From positions 1,847-14,793 of the forward strand of contig DIVX01000036.1 of assembly GCA_002422505.1 (NCBI GenBank): a stretch of 12,947 bases of DNA, written 5' to 3'. Every line of letters begins with the position of its first letter. Position 1 is the first letter of the stretch. Below are positions 6,924-12,947 of the stretch, piece by piece. The DNA is from Desulfovibrio sp. UBA6121 (GTDB lineage: Bacteria; Desulfobacterota; Desulfovibrionia; Desulfovibrionales; Desulfovibrionaceae). The notes below the pieces were generated by a model that had not been told where the DNA came from, did no database searches, and worked only from the letters and a program-made list of their open reading frames with translations. The position numbers and the translations under genes were made by a program.

Positions 6924-7671
6924 ATTGTGCGCCAGCGCCGCCAGCCCGGGCGGAACGGCGGGCCGCCGCCTTGCCAAAGGGGCACACGGACACGCAAACC
7001 CCGCAGATGCCGCCGGTGATGTGCGGCAGCTTGGAGAACTCGTTCAGGATCTTGTCGCGGCAGCGGTCGAAGTGCAGCGCTTCTTCACGCGATTCATAGT
7101 GGCTTTGCGTGTTCACGCCGCGAATGGCCGAGGCCGGGCAGGCGTCGGCGCAGGCGGTGCAGCCGCCGCAGCGGTTCTTGAGGGGCGCGTCTGGCTCCAG
7201 GGGCAGATCGGTGAGCAGGGACACCAGCCGCAGGCGCGGGCCATACTGCGGGCTGACCACAAGCAGGCTTTTGCCCTGCCAGCCTATGCCCGCCGCCACG
7301 GCCACGGCCTTGTGCGAGAGGTAGGAGGTGAGGTTCACGCCATCAAGCACCTGCGAGGCGGGCAAGGGCAGGGCCCGGCCCCCGGCCTTCTGAATGGCGA
7401 GCGCCGCGCGCAGGGCCAGCTCGTCCAGTAGGGCGTTCACCTTCTGGTAATGCTGGGCGTACAGCGGGGTGGGCCGGTCGACTATCTGCTCCAGCACGGG
7501 GTCGGCCAGGCGCACGGCGATGCTTACCGCGCGGCTGAAGCCGTTGAACAGGTCCGCAGGTTCGGTGGCGATGCCGCGCAGGCGCTCCAGATCGGCAATG
7601 CCCACAAGGCTTGCGCCCCAGGTGTGCGCCCGACGCTTCAGCCGCGTTGCATCCAGTTTCGCCGTGGCCAC
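6922..7671 (-). CDS. QueG-like double [4Fe-4S] cluster protein, not QueG itself
   Basis: A 249-residue protein. The N-terminal part resembles the DUF1730 region of epoxyqueuosine reductase, including SHKAVAVAAGIGWQGKS (about 119-135), YGPRLRLVSLLTDLPL (143-158), then a ferredoxin-like unit with C168, C171, C174 and C178 in CGGCTACADACP and C204, C223, C226 and C230, the last three in CGVCVSVCP. Eight Cys match two [4Fe-4S] clusters. True QueG usually has a DTGP motif ahead of the AGLGWIGK segment and a longer C-terminus, often with HEAT repeats; here the matching place reads ASQVLDGVN and the protein stops soon after the second cluster. It therefore belongs to the shorter family common in anaerobes, with no assigned reaction. 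GTG 7671 was chosen because GAGGAG lies six bases upstream; the frame is open to 7848, but that would run into argC. It is the last gene of the DUF1844-argC group. Confidence 0.85.
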   Translation of the reverse strand: MATAKLDATRLKRRAHTWGASLVGIADLERLRGIATEPADLFNGFSRAVSIAVRLADPVLEQIVDRPTPLYAQHYQKVNALLDELALRAALAIQKAGGRALPLPASQVLDGVNLTSYLSHKAVAVAAGIGWQGKSLLVVSPQYGPRLRLVSLLTDLPLEPDAPLKNRCGGCTACADACPASAIRGVNTQSHYESREEALHFDRCRDKILNEFSKLPHITGGICGVCVSVCPFGKAAARRSARAGGAGAQ

Positions 7672-7677
7672 TGGCTT

Positions 7678-7683
7678 CTCCTC
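7678..7683 (-). promoter_or_regulatory. Ribosome binding site that fixes the GTG start of the Fe-S protein
   Basis: On the minus strand GAGGAG lies 6 bases before GTG 7671. The alternative in-frame GTG at 7704 has no such site. Confidence 0.6.
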
Positions 7684-7751
7684 TTCCTGGCGCAGTGCTT
7701 GCGCCACTTTTACGCGCCGCGTTTCTACGCTATGATGCGCGCGCCGCGCCC

Positions 7752-8825
7752 TTACGGCATCAGCGGGGCCAGGGGCAGGCCCTGGATTTCCGGCAGGCCG
7801 AGCATGAGGTTTGCGCCCAGCACCGCCTGGCCCGAAGCGCCCCGGCACAGGTTGTCGATGGCGGAGACGATGATCAGCCGCCCGATGCGCTCGTCGACCA
7901 CCAGACCGATGTCGCAGAACATGGTGCCGCGCACGAAGCGCGTTTCCGGCAATTGGCCCAGGGGCAGCACGCGCACCAGCGGCTCGTTTTTGTAGCGCTC
8001 GGCATACATGGCGTGCGCCTCGGCCAAGCTCACGGGCCTCACCAGCCGCGTGTAGATGGTGGACAGGATGCCGCGGTTGATGGGCAGCAAGTGCGTGTTG
8101 AAGGAAAGCACCACGCTTTGCCCGGCCAGCAGCGAAACCTCCTGCTCTATTTCCGGGGTGTGGCGGTGCTTGGTAAGATTATAGGCGCGGAAGGTGTCCG
8201 ATACCTCGCAGAACAGCGTGCCGACGCTGGCCTTTCTGCCCGCGCCGGAGGTGCCGCTCTTGGAATCCACCACGATGTCGTCTGTATGGACGATCCCCTG
8301 CTCCAGCGCGGGCGCAAGGCCCAGAATGGCCGAGGTGGGGTAGCAGCCGGGGTTGGCGATGAGCCGGGCGGCGCGCATCTTCTCGCGGTAGAGCTCGGGC
8401 AGGCCGTACACGGCCTCGGCCAGAAGCTTGGCCTGGGTGTGCGGGGTGGCGTACCACTGCTCATACGTGGCTTTGTCGCGCAGGCGGAAATCTGCGGAAA
8501 GATCCACCACCTTCACGCCTTTTTCAATGAGCGCGGCGGCGATTTCCTGGGCGGTTTTGTGCGGCACGGCCAGAAACACCAGCTTGCAGGCCTGGGCCAA
8601 ATCCGCCGGGTCGGGCATGGTCACGGTGAGCGCGCCCATGCGGCCCAGGTCGCCCGGGCCGGAAAGATAGGGATAGAGCGAGGCCAGGGTTTTGCCCGCC
8701 TCGCTGCGGCTGGTGGCGCGCACCAGCTCCAGGCCGGGGTGGCCCGCCAGCACGCGGGTAAGCTCCATGCCGGTGTAGCCGGTAACGCCCACAAGGCCCA
8801 CGGGGATGCGCTGCGCAGTCGTCAT
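7752..8825 (-). CDS. argC: N-acetyl-gamma-glutamyl-phosphate reductase
   Basis: Third step of arginine synthesis: NADPH-dependent reduction of N-acetyl-glutamyl phosphate to the semialdehyde in the cytoplasm. The 357 residues fit the full-length ArgC class. The N-terminal nucleotide-binding loop is VGVTGYTGMEL (12-22), the catalytic Cys is C161 in IANPGCYPTS, the segment SKSGTSGAGR (188-197) follows, and the catalytic-region His motif is KHRHTPEIEQ (219-228). FNTHLLPINRGI (about 242-253) and DNLCRGASGQAV near the C-terminus are also family marks. The ATG at 8825 lies three bases after the stop of the DUF1844 gene, with AAGGCGGG upstream, so the two genes are cotranscribed. No other arg gene is in the window. 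Confidence 0.97.
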   Translation of the reverse strand: MTTAQRIPVGLVGVTGYTGMELTRVLAGHPGLELVRATSRSEAGKTLASLYPYLSGPGDLGRMGALTVTMPDPADLAQACKLVFLAVPHKTAQEIAAALIEKGVKVVDLSADFRLRDKATYEQWYATPHTQAKLLAEAVYGLPELYREKMRAARLIANPGCYPTSAILGLAPALEQGIVHTDDIVVDSKSGTSGAGRKASVGTLFCEVSDTFRAYNLTKHRHTPEIEQEVSLLAGQSVVLSFNTHLLPINRGILSTIYTRLVRPVSLAEAHAMYAERYKNEPLVRVLPLGQLPETRFVRGTMFCDIGLVVDERIGRLIIVSAIDNLCRGASGQAVLGANLMLGLPEIQGLPLAPLMP

Positions 8826-8828
8826 GGC

Positions 8829-9119
8829 CTAGCCCGCCTTGCCCACGTATTTCATGCGCAGGGCGTAGAGCATTTCGCACAGCAGCTTCTTCTCCTCATC
8901 CTCCAGGCCCTTCTCGGTTTTGCACTGCAGCATGCCCAGAATGTCGATGACCTGCTTGGCCAGGTGGGGCTGGTAGTCCACCTTGCCGGTGCTGGGGTCC
9001 GGGGCCTCGCCCAGGTGCACCATGGCCGAGGACGACAAGGACAGCACGAAGGTGGAAAAGTCTATTTCCGGCAAGCCCATAAGGTGCTCGCCGCAGCCGC
9101 AGCTCTTGGTTTCGGGCAT
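8829..9119 (-). CDS. DUF1844 family small protein
   Basis: A 96-residue cytoplasmic protein of unknown function. The pattern LPEIDFSTFVLSLSSSAMVH followed by LGEAPDP, then IDILGMLQCKTEKGLEDEE and LLCEMLYALRMKYV, matches DUF1844 along its length. The N-terminus carries a CGCGEH motif that might bind metal, though two Cys and one His are too few to be sure. The start at 9119 is supported by GGAGG five bases upstream; the frame is open to 9245, but the extra residues are Arg/Pro rich and unlike the family. It is the first gene of a leftward group with argC and the QueG-like protein. No function follows from that context. Confidence 0.88.
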   Translation of the reverse strand: MPETKSCGCGEHLMGLPEIDFSTFVLSLSSSAMVHLGEAPDPSTGKVDYQPHLAKQVIDILGMLQCKTEKGLEDEEKKLLCEMLYALRMKYVGKAG

Positions 9120-9324
9120 GGTCGCCTCCATCACAATCAGAATTCGTGCTGCATACACCTTCCCCGTGCGCGGCACAAGGCCGGGCGCGCGCGGCCCCTG
9201 GGCGCATCCGCCCGCTGGCGGGGCTTTGCATCGGCATGGGAACAATGTACAAGGGCCTTGCTGACACGCCCCGGAACGTTCATTGGGGCCTTTCGCGCCA
9301 TTCTTTCCGCTTCAAGGAGTGCCC
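9120..9324. promoter_or_regulatory. Divergent intergenic region between the DUF1844 gene and plsY
   Basis: This 205-base gap must contain promoters for the leftward DUF1844-argC group and for rightward plsY. No pair of boxes close to the sigma70 consensus stands out. A small hairpin, GCCCGC (9210-9215) and GCGGGG (9219-9224), is present. The plsY ribosome site is AAGGAG at 9314-9319. Confidence 0.4.
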
Positions 9325-9927
9325 ATGATCGCATTTTTGCTGTTTCTGCTGGCTTTTGGCCTGGGCATGGTGCCCTTTGGCCTGTACGTTGCGCGCTTCG
9401 TCAAGGGCATAGACCCGCGCGACGCAGGCAGCAAAAACGTGGGCGCAACCAACGTGGCGCGGCTGTGCGGCACGCCCTGGGGGGTGCTTACCCTGGCGCT
9501 GGACCTGTTCAAGGGCTTTTTGCCCGCAGCGCTTGCGCCGGAGGGCACCGGCTGGGTGGCGTTGTCGCTCATCGGGCTGGCGGCCATTTTGGGGCACGCG
9601 TATTCCCCGCTCTTGAACCTGCGCGGGGGCAAGGCCGTGGCCACCACCGTGGGGGTTTTTCTGGCGCTGGCGCCGGGGGCGCTCATCATCTCCGCCATTT
9701 GCACCCTACTGGTGATCTGGCTCTCGGGCTATGTTTCGGTGGGCTCGCTTACGCTGGCCCTGGCGCTGCCCGTGTTCTGCCTGCTCACCGGCAACATCGG
9801 CATGATTCCGCTTGCCGTGGCCGTGATGCTCTTTCTTTTCTGGCGGCACCGGGAGAACATTTTGAGATTGGACAGAGGGGAAGAGATGCCGTGGCGGAAG
9901 GGGAAGTGCGGCGAGGGGGCGGCGTAG
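9325..9927 (+). CDS. plsY: Acyl-phosphate:glycerol-3-phosphate acyltransferase
   Basis: Integral membrane enzyme that makes lysophosphatidic acid from acyl-phosphate and glycerol-3-phosphate, the first step of phospholipid synthesis. It has 200 residues, the usual PlsY length. The three conserved cytoplasmic loops are seen as GSKNVGATNVARL (GSGNPGATN in many homologues), DLFKGFLPA, and GHAYSPLLNLRGGKAVATT. The rest alternates hydrophobic spans, ending with a short charged tail. The start at 9325 has AAGGAG five bases upstream. Its 3' end marks the left side of the composition break: an eight-G run overlaps the TAG stop at 9925-9927 and the sequence turns A+T rich within about 15 bases. Confidence 0.96.
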   Translation: MIAFLLFLLAFGLGMVPFGLYVARFVKGIDPRDAGSKNVGATNVARLCGTPWGVLTLALDLFKGFLPAALAPEGTGWVALSLIGLAAILGHAYSPLLNLRGGKAVATTVGVFLALAPGALIISAICTLLVIWLSGYVSVGSLTLALALPVFCLLTGNIGMIPLAVAVMLFLFWRHRENILRLDRGEEMPWRKGKCGEGAA

Positions 9928-9986
9928 GGGGGGGACACGAACAAAATACGTACGAACTCATTGACAACATCATCAGGAGAATGCAC

Positions 9987-10010
9987 ATGATCTATAACAC
10001 TACGCAATAA
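9987..10010 (+). other. Possible seven-residue leader ORF upstream of the DUF6119 gene
   Basis: ATG 9987 has AGGAG (9975-9979) seven bases upstream and encodes MIYNTTQ before TAA at 10008-10010, ending 27 bases before the next gene. It could be a leader peptide, a gene remnant left by insertion, or chance. TTGACA at 9961-9966 lies nearby, but TATAAC (9993-9998) is 26 bases further on, too far for a sigma70 pair. Confidence 0.25.
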
Positions 10011-10037
10011 AGCTATCGCTCAAACCGAGGTGGAAAC

Positions 10038-11624
10038 ATGGCCAAAGCAAGATCTTATTCAATTTTTTTGCTTAAACAAGAATTTTCATCCCAGAACTCG
10101 ATTAAAGACCCGAGCAAACTTACCGAGGAAAAGGGCACAAAGCTGCCAGATAATGCGACATTGTTTGTCCTAAATGCGCACTATACACAGCCTTGGTGGA
10201 AATCAGACTTTGGAATTCAAAAAGATCTCAACCAGATACTTCAAGGTGCGCTAGTATTCCTCCCCTGCAGTAATCGAGTCTTTGTTTTGTCATTTGGTCC
10301 AGGATTCCATCACCTCAAAGAAGAAAGCTACGAGTATGATTTTGGATTGCTTGCGTCCTTAAACAGCGTCGATCCCAAAAAGCTCAAAAGTACTGACACC
10401 CTCGACCCAAGTGGGGCCCGCCGTCGACGCACGCAACTACCCATAGCCTCAGACCTAACTGCTTTTGATATCGACCGTGATATTTCGATACTAAAAAATT
10501 TAACAGGAACAGCAAAAGACTCATTCAAATCGAACTTTAAGCAAGTGACCGGGTCCAGTAGCCTCAGAATATCCTCCCGCCTGACTCCCAAAGAGCTTGT
10601 TGACCTATGCCGCTTATGCCTCCGCCTCTACGACTCAAAAAACTATCTCAAATCATTTCCGGATATCCAGAACATAGTTCCGCTTCGTGACCCAGCAAAA
10701 CTAAAGCAGCTTAATCTCAAGCTGCTCTCCGCTCTGCATTTAAAAAGCCTCGATGTCGCATTAACTATTCCAGACATTATCGAATATAGAGATCACTCAG
10801 AAGTTGCATTTTCTGGGCGCGGCAAGGGGAAAAGCGCGCCAGATGCAACTATCACTAATTACTACACTTACCTTGAGCAACACAAGACTGCACCTTCTGA
10901 GCTAACGCTGGAAAATCTAAAAACCCATTGTGTCGAGTTAATTGACAGCGATGGGAACAGCAAAAATTCATACAGCATTTTTAATTCATTGTTATATGAA
11001 ACGACTATTGATCAAGAGTCAAAAACATATCACCTAACTGACGGGAGTTGGTACGCAGTTGAAACTAGCTATACGGAGAAATTGAAAAACTACCTCGATC
11101 CACTCTGCGAAACGATGACACTACCTGATTATGAACATGAGAGTGAAGGAAAGTATAACTTGTCGGTCCCTGGAACAAACAGCAGAATCATATGCCTGGA
11201 TACAACGTCAATACACCCCAGCGGGCAGAAGAGTGTCGAACCTTGCGATCTTTATTGTGTAAACGATGACCGCTCCAACTTTTTCCATGTAAAAATATCA
11301 ACACGTTCGTCTCTACTAAGCCACCTGTTCAATCAAGGAATAAACGCGATAGAGCTACTTCGGACAGAAGAAGAATCCATGAAAAAGCTTAAGTCACTAA
11401 TATTCGAGAAGGCTAGCAATGATATACAAAAAGAATACATTGAACAGCTAGCTAAAGAAAAATTCAAAGTCATATTTTCAATTGTAACGCACAAGGACAC
11501 CAGCAAAAAGTCAGACAACCTACCGTTATTTTCGAGGATTAGCTTATACCGTACGCTCCGAGCCTTACAGTCAATGGGAGTCGAACGTAGTTTTGGGTTC
11601 ATAAAAGACAAGACAGCCGTTTAA
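10038..11624 (+). CDS. DUF6119/TIGR04141-type sporadically distributed protein, possible nuclease
   Basis: A 528-residue soluble protein with no signal peptide or membrane span. It fits the sporadic TIGR04141 family by the order of landmarks: an N-terminal LLKQEF strand, FGPGFHHL (87-93), DGSWYAVETSY (335-345), EGKYNLSV (370-377), then EPCDLYCVND (401-410) and FFHVKISTRSSLLSHLFNQG (415-434). The last block, an acidic residue about 15-18 positions ahead of an H-x-K strand, resembles the core of a PD-(D/E)XK-like nuclease; this is inference. GAGG (10027-10030) lies seven bases before the ATG. Composition is strikingly unlike the flanks (bases 10081-10140: 26 of 60 G+C) and codon use is A+T rich, so horizontal transfer is very likely. 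It stands alone between plsY and a leftward gene, with no methyltransferase, helicase or integrase next to it. Family placement is from remembered patterns; function is unknown. Confidence 0.75.
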   Translation: MAKARSYSIFLLKQEFSSQNSIKDPSKLTEEKGTKLPDNATLFVLNAHYTQPWWKSDFGIQKDLNQILQGALVFLPCSNRVFVLSFGPGFHHLKEESYEYDFGLLASLNSVDPKKLKSTDTLDPSGARRRRTQLPIASDLTAFDIDRDISILKNLTGTAKDSFKSNFKQVTGSSSLRISSRLTPKELVDLCRLCLRLYDSKNYLKSFPDIQNIVPLRDPAKLKQLNLKLLSALHLKSLDVALTIPDIIEYRDHSEVAFSGRGKGKSAPDATITNYYTYLEQHKTAPSELTLENLKTHCVELIDSDGNSKNSYSIFNSLLYETTIDQESKTYHLTDGSWYAVETSYTEKLKNYLDPLCETMTLPDYEHESEGKYNLSVPGTNSRIICLDTTSIHPSGQKSVEPCDLYCVNDDRSNFFHVKISTRSSLLSHLFNQGINAIELLRTEEESMKKLKSLIFEKASNDIQKEYIEQLAKEKFKVIFSIVTHKDTSKKSDNLPLFSRISLYRTLRALQSMGVERSFGFIKDKTAV

Positions 11625-11638
11625 CAATTTTTAAATAT

Positions 11639-11661
11639 TGCAACGCACCATTCACGTTGCA
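11639..11661. terminator. Hairpin downstream of the DUF6119 gene (weak terminator candidate)
   Basis: TGCAACG (11639-11645) and CGTTGCA (11655-11661) are a perfect 7-bp stem with a 9-base loop, 15 bases after the stop. No T-run follows; A+T-rich sequence (11626-11639) precedes it, which would give T/A-rich sequence after the stem on the minus strand. A wider inverted pair, GCACCC (11667-11672) and GGGTGC (11702-11707), lies next to it in the convergent gap. Confidence 0.35.
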
Positions 11662-11714
11662 TAGCAGCACCCTGTCGCAGACTCGCAGTTTACCTAACGC
11701 TGGGTGCCTCCCCT

Positions 11715-12419
11715 CTACCCCTCCACCCTCACCCGAAACACCTCGCCCTCCACAACCGTATGCGCCCGCTCCGGGCAGAGCTGGTCATTGGACCAGCGTC
11801 CGTACTCCAGATGGAAGGTTTCCGCGTAGCCGCAGGGCGGGCCATTGCATGCCCGCTGGTGCCGCACGGAGCAGGCCACGTGCAGCCGCCCCTGCGCGGT
11901 GTCGTGCGCCACGGCGCACACCCAATGGTCCATATCGTCCGCGAATTGCGAGCTGCCCTGATAGCGCAGGATGACCACGCTCCGGGCATCGGGCAGGGCG
12001 TCGGGCAGGGCATCGGGCAGGACGTCGGGCAGGGCGTTGGGTTGACCGTCGGGGTGGGCATGGGGCGCAGCGGCCAGGAACGGGCCTGCGATGCGCTGGA
12101 CGTGGAAGCGCTGCGCGGGGGAGCTCTGCGTGTCGGATTGCGCATCGGGCTGCGCGGCGGGCTTTTCGCCGCCAAGGGCCGCCAGCAGGCGCTCGACGGT
12201 CTGCTGCAGCAGGGGGTAATCGCGGTCGTACTGGCCGGTGGTGCCCACCGAGGGGTTGAGGAAATCGCCGGGGTGCGCAACCAGCGCAAAGGCCGCGCAC
12301 ACGTGCTCGAAGCTGGGCGCGCGCCCGGTGAGCGCAACGTACGCGTTGACGATGCTGTAAAGGAAGCAGGCGCCGTCAAGGTCGCCCTGGGCATAGATGC
12401 GCCGTTTCTGTTCCGACAT
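11715..12419 (-). CDS. Uncharacterised protein resembling a papain-like Cys/His enzyme, with a repeat-bearing linker
   Basis: A 234-residue protein without a signal peptide. I do not recognise it firmly. The N-terminus reads YAQGDLDGACFLYSIVNAY: a Gln (Q11) seven residues before Cys (C18), then a helix with NA, as in papain-like cysteine hydrolases. A His occurs at H165 in DDMDHWVCAVAHD, followed by a strand, consistent with a Cys-His pair; a third residue is uncertain. Between them lies a low-complexity linker (about residues 85-146) with repeated LPDA units encoded by a 12-bp tandem repeat. Several Cys near the C-terminus (CNGPPCGYAETF) could be structural. The start at 12419 has GGGGGG six bases upstream and begins just before the conserved-looking part; the frame is open to 12530, but that overlaps the end of hflX. 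It follows hflX by 34 bases and is probably cotranscribed. A structural or non-catalytic relative is equally possible. Confidence 0.6.
   Translation of the reverse strand: MSEQKRRIYAQGDLDGACFLYSIVNAYVALTGRAPSFEHVCAAFALVAHPGDFLNPSVGTTGQYDRDYPLLQQTVERLLAALGGEKPAAQPDAQSDTQSSPAQRFHVQRIAGPFLAAAPHAHPDGQPNALPDVLPDALPDALPDARSVVILRYQGSSQFADDMDHWVCAVAHDTAQGRLHVACSVRHQRACNGPPCGYAETFHLEYGRWSNDQLCPERAHTVVEGEVFRVRVEG
11986..12045. repeat. 12-bp tandem repeat, four close copies and one degenerate
   Basis: On +, units GCATCGGGCAGG (11986), GCGTCGGGCAGG (11998), GCATCGGGCAGG (12010) and ACGTCGGGCAGG (12022) follow one another, then a worn copy at 12034-12045. On the coding strand each unit encodes four residues of the LPDA type, so copy-number change keeps the reading frame. 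It lies in the linker of the Cys/His protein. Confidence 0.85.
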
Positions 12420-12453
12420 TGCATGCCCCCCAAAGCGCGCAAGCGCGCCCGCG

Positions 12454-12947
12454 TTACTGCAAAACGTCGCTGCCCATTTCGATGTCCCACACGGCCACGG
12501 GCTCGCCGGATTCCGAGAGACGCGGCTCACGCGGGGCGTTGGGATCGCGCGGGGGGCCGGTAAGCGGCTCCACGGGCAGCAGGCCCAAAATGGCCGCCAC
12601 CAGCGGGGTGAGGCCAGAGCGCTTCAGCGCCGTGATGGGAATGCCCGCCGGGTACACGCGGCGCATCACTTCCTGCTGATCTTCCGTCAGCACTTCCCAC
12701 TTGTTCAGCGCCAGCAGGCGCGGCGTGTCGCCCAAGTCCATCTCGGCCAGAATGCTCTCCACGGCGCTGATCTGCTCCTCGGCTTCGGGGTGGGAAATAT
12801 CGGCCACATGCACCAGCACATCGGCCACCTCCAGCTCCTCCAAGGTGGCGCGGAAGGCCTCTTTGAGGTCTGGCGGCAGGCGGCGGATGAAGCCCACGGT
12901 GTCCGTGAGCACCACTTCGCGGTCGCGGGGGAAGCGGATGCGGCGGC
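12454..12947 (-). CDS. hflX: HflX family GTPase, C-terminal part
   Basis: The frame is open to the window edge, so this is the 3' end of a gene starting to the right; the GTG at 12915 is an internal valine. The translation begins RRIRFPRDREVVLTDTVGFI, which contains the G3 motif (DTVGF) in the typical HflX setting, then RRLPPDLKEAFRATLEEL, VLVHVADISHP, the G4 position LALNKWEVL (12694-12705 encode NKWE), and a G5-like PITALKRSGL. HflX is a ribosome-binding GTPase that splits stalled 70S ribosomes under stress. The G4 motif has Glu where NKxD is usual. After the GTPase domain comes a short acidic tail ending DIEMGSDVLQ. The gene for the Cys/His protein follows 34 bases downstream on the same strand. 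Confidence 0.93.
   Translation of the reverse strand, partial: RRIRFPRDREVVLTDTVGFIRRLPPDLKEAFRATLEELEVADVLVHVADISHPEAEEQISAVESILAEMDLGDTPRLLALNKWEVLTEDQQEVMRRVYPAGIPITALKRSGLTPLVAAILGLLPVEPLTGPPRDPNAPREPRLSESGEPVAVWDIEMGSDVLQ

Noticed and set aside
9216..9230. Sigma54-like TGGC and TTGC pair upstream of plsY
   Set aside because: The distance between the GG and GC elements is one base shorter than the strict sigma54 spacing, and plsY is a housekeeping gene.
7611..10010. 799-residue open frame on + across argC, the DUF1844 gene and plsY
   Set aside because: It is antisense to argC and the DUF1844 gene, then out of frame with plsY; composition is typical of high-GC shadow frames.
9928..11714. 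Attachment-site direct repeats flanking the A+T-rich island
   Set aside because: No repeat of useful length was found between the left (9928-10037) and right (11625-11714) borders by eye, and there is no integrase or tRNA.
11986..12045. CRISPR-like repeat array
   Set aside because: Units are only 12 bp, directly adjacent without spacers, and lie in frame inside a coding sequence.

Overview
The window looks like a chromosomal segment of a high-GC, Gram-negative anaerobe, most likely a sulfate reducer of the Desulfovibrionales. The reasons are very G+C-rich coding sequence (a hand count of bases 5161-5220 gives 43 of 60 G+C), a MoeA protein fused to a periplasmic-binding-like domain, a two-cluster Fe-S protein of the QueG-like kind common in anaerobes, and a short DUF1844 protein. 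This taxonomic call is inference from gene content; there is no rRNA or tRNA gene here.

Layout from left to right. (1) The 3' end of a hybrid histidine kinase (end of the ATPase domain plus a receiver domain) on +. (2) lepB on -, encoding signal peptidase I with an extra N-terminal multi-span membrane module, divergent from (3) ruvX and mltG on +, which overlap. mltG ends in a long Lys/Ala/Pro-rich tail. (4) A 449-base non-coding stretch with a near-perfect palindrome just ahead of (5) a moeA-type gene fused to a PBP-like domain. A SAM-dependent methyltransferase gene of lower G+C follows 14 bases later. A good bidirectional terminator closes this unit against (6) a leftward group: DUF1844, argC and a QueG-like [4Fe-4S] protein. 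(7) plsY on +. (8) A clear composition break at about 9935-11700 holding one A+T-richer gene of the sporadically distributed DUF6119/TIGR04141 type, with no integrase, tRNA or partner gene visible. (9) A leftward pair: the 3' end of hflX and a 234-residue protein resembling a papain-like Cys/His enzyme, with an internal 12-bp tandem repeat.

Most of the window is housekeeping: envelope assembly (lepB, mltG, plsY), rRNA processing and ribosome rescue (ruvX, hflX), arginine synthesis (argC) and molybdenum cofactor synthesis (moeA). The accessory parts worth attention are the DUF6119 insertion, which may be a nuclease-type defence or selfish gene, the lower-GC methyltransferase behind moeA, the palindrome with repeated half-sites upstream of moeA, and the repeat-bearing Cys/His protein beside hflX. 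No complete multi-gene defence system, CRISPR array or insertion sequence is visible.
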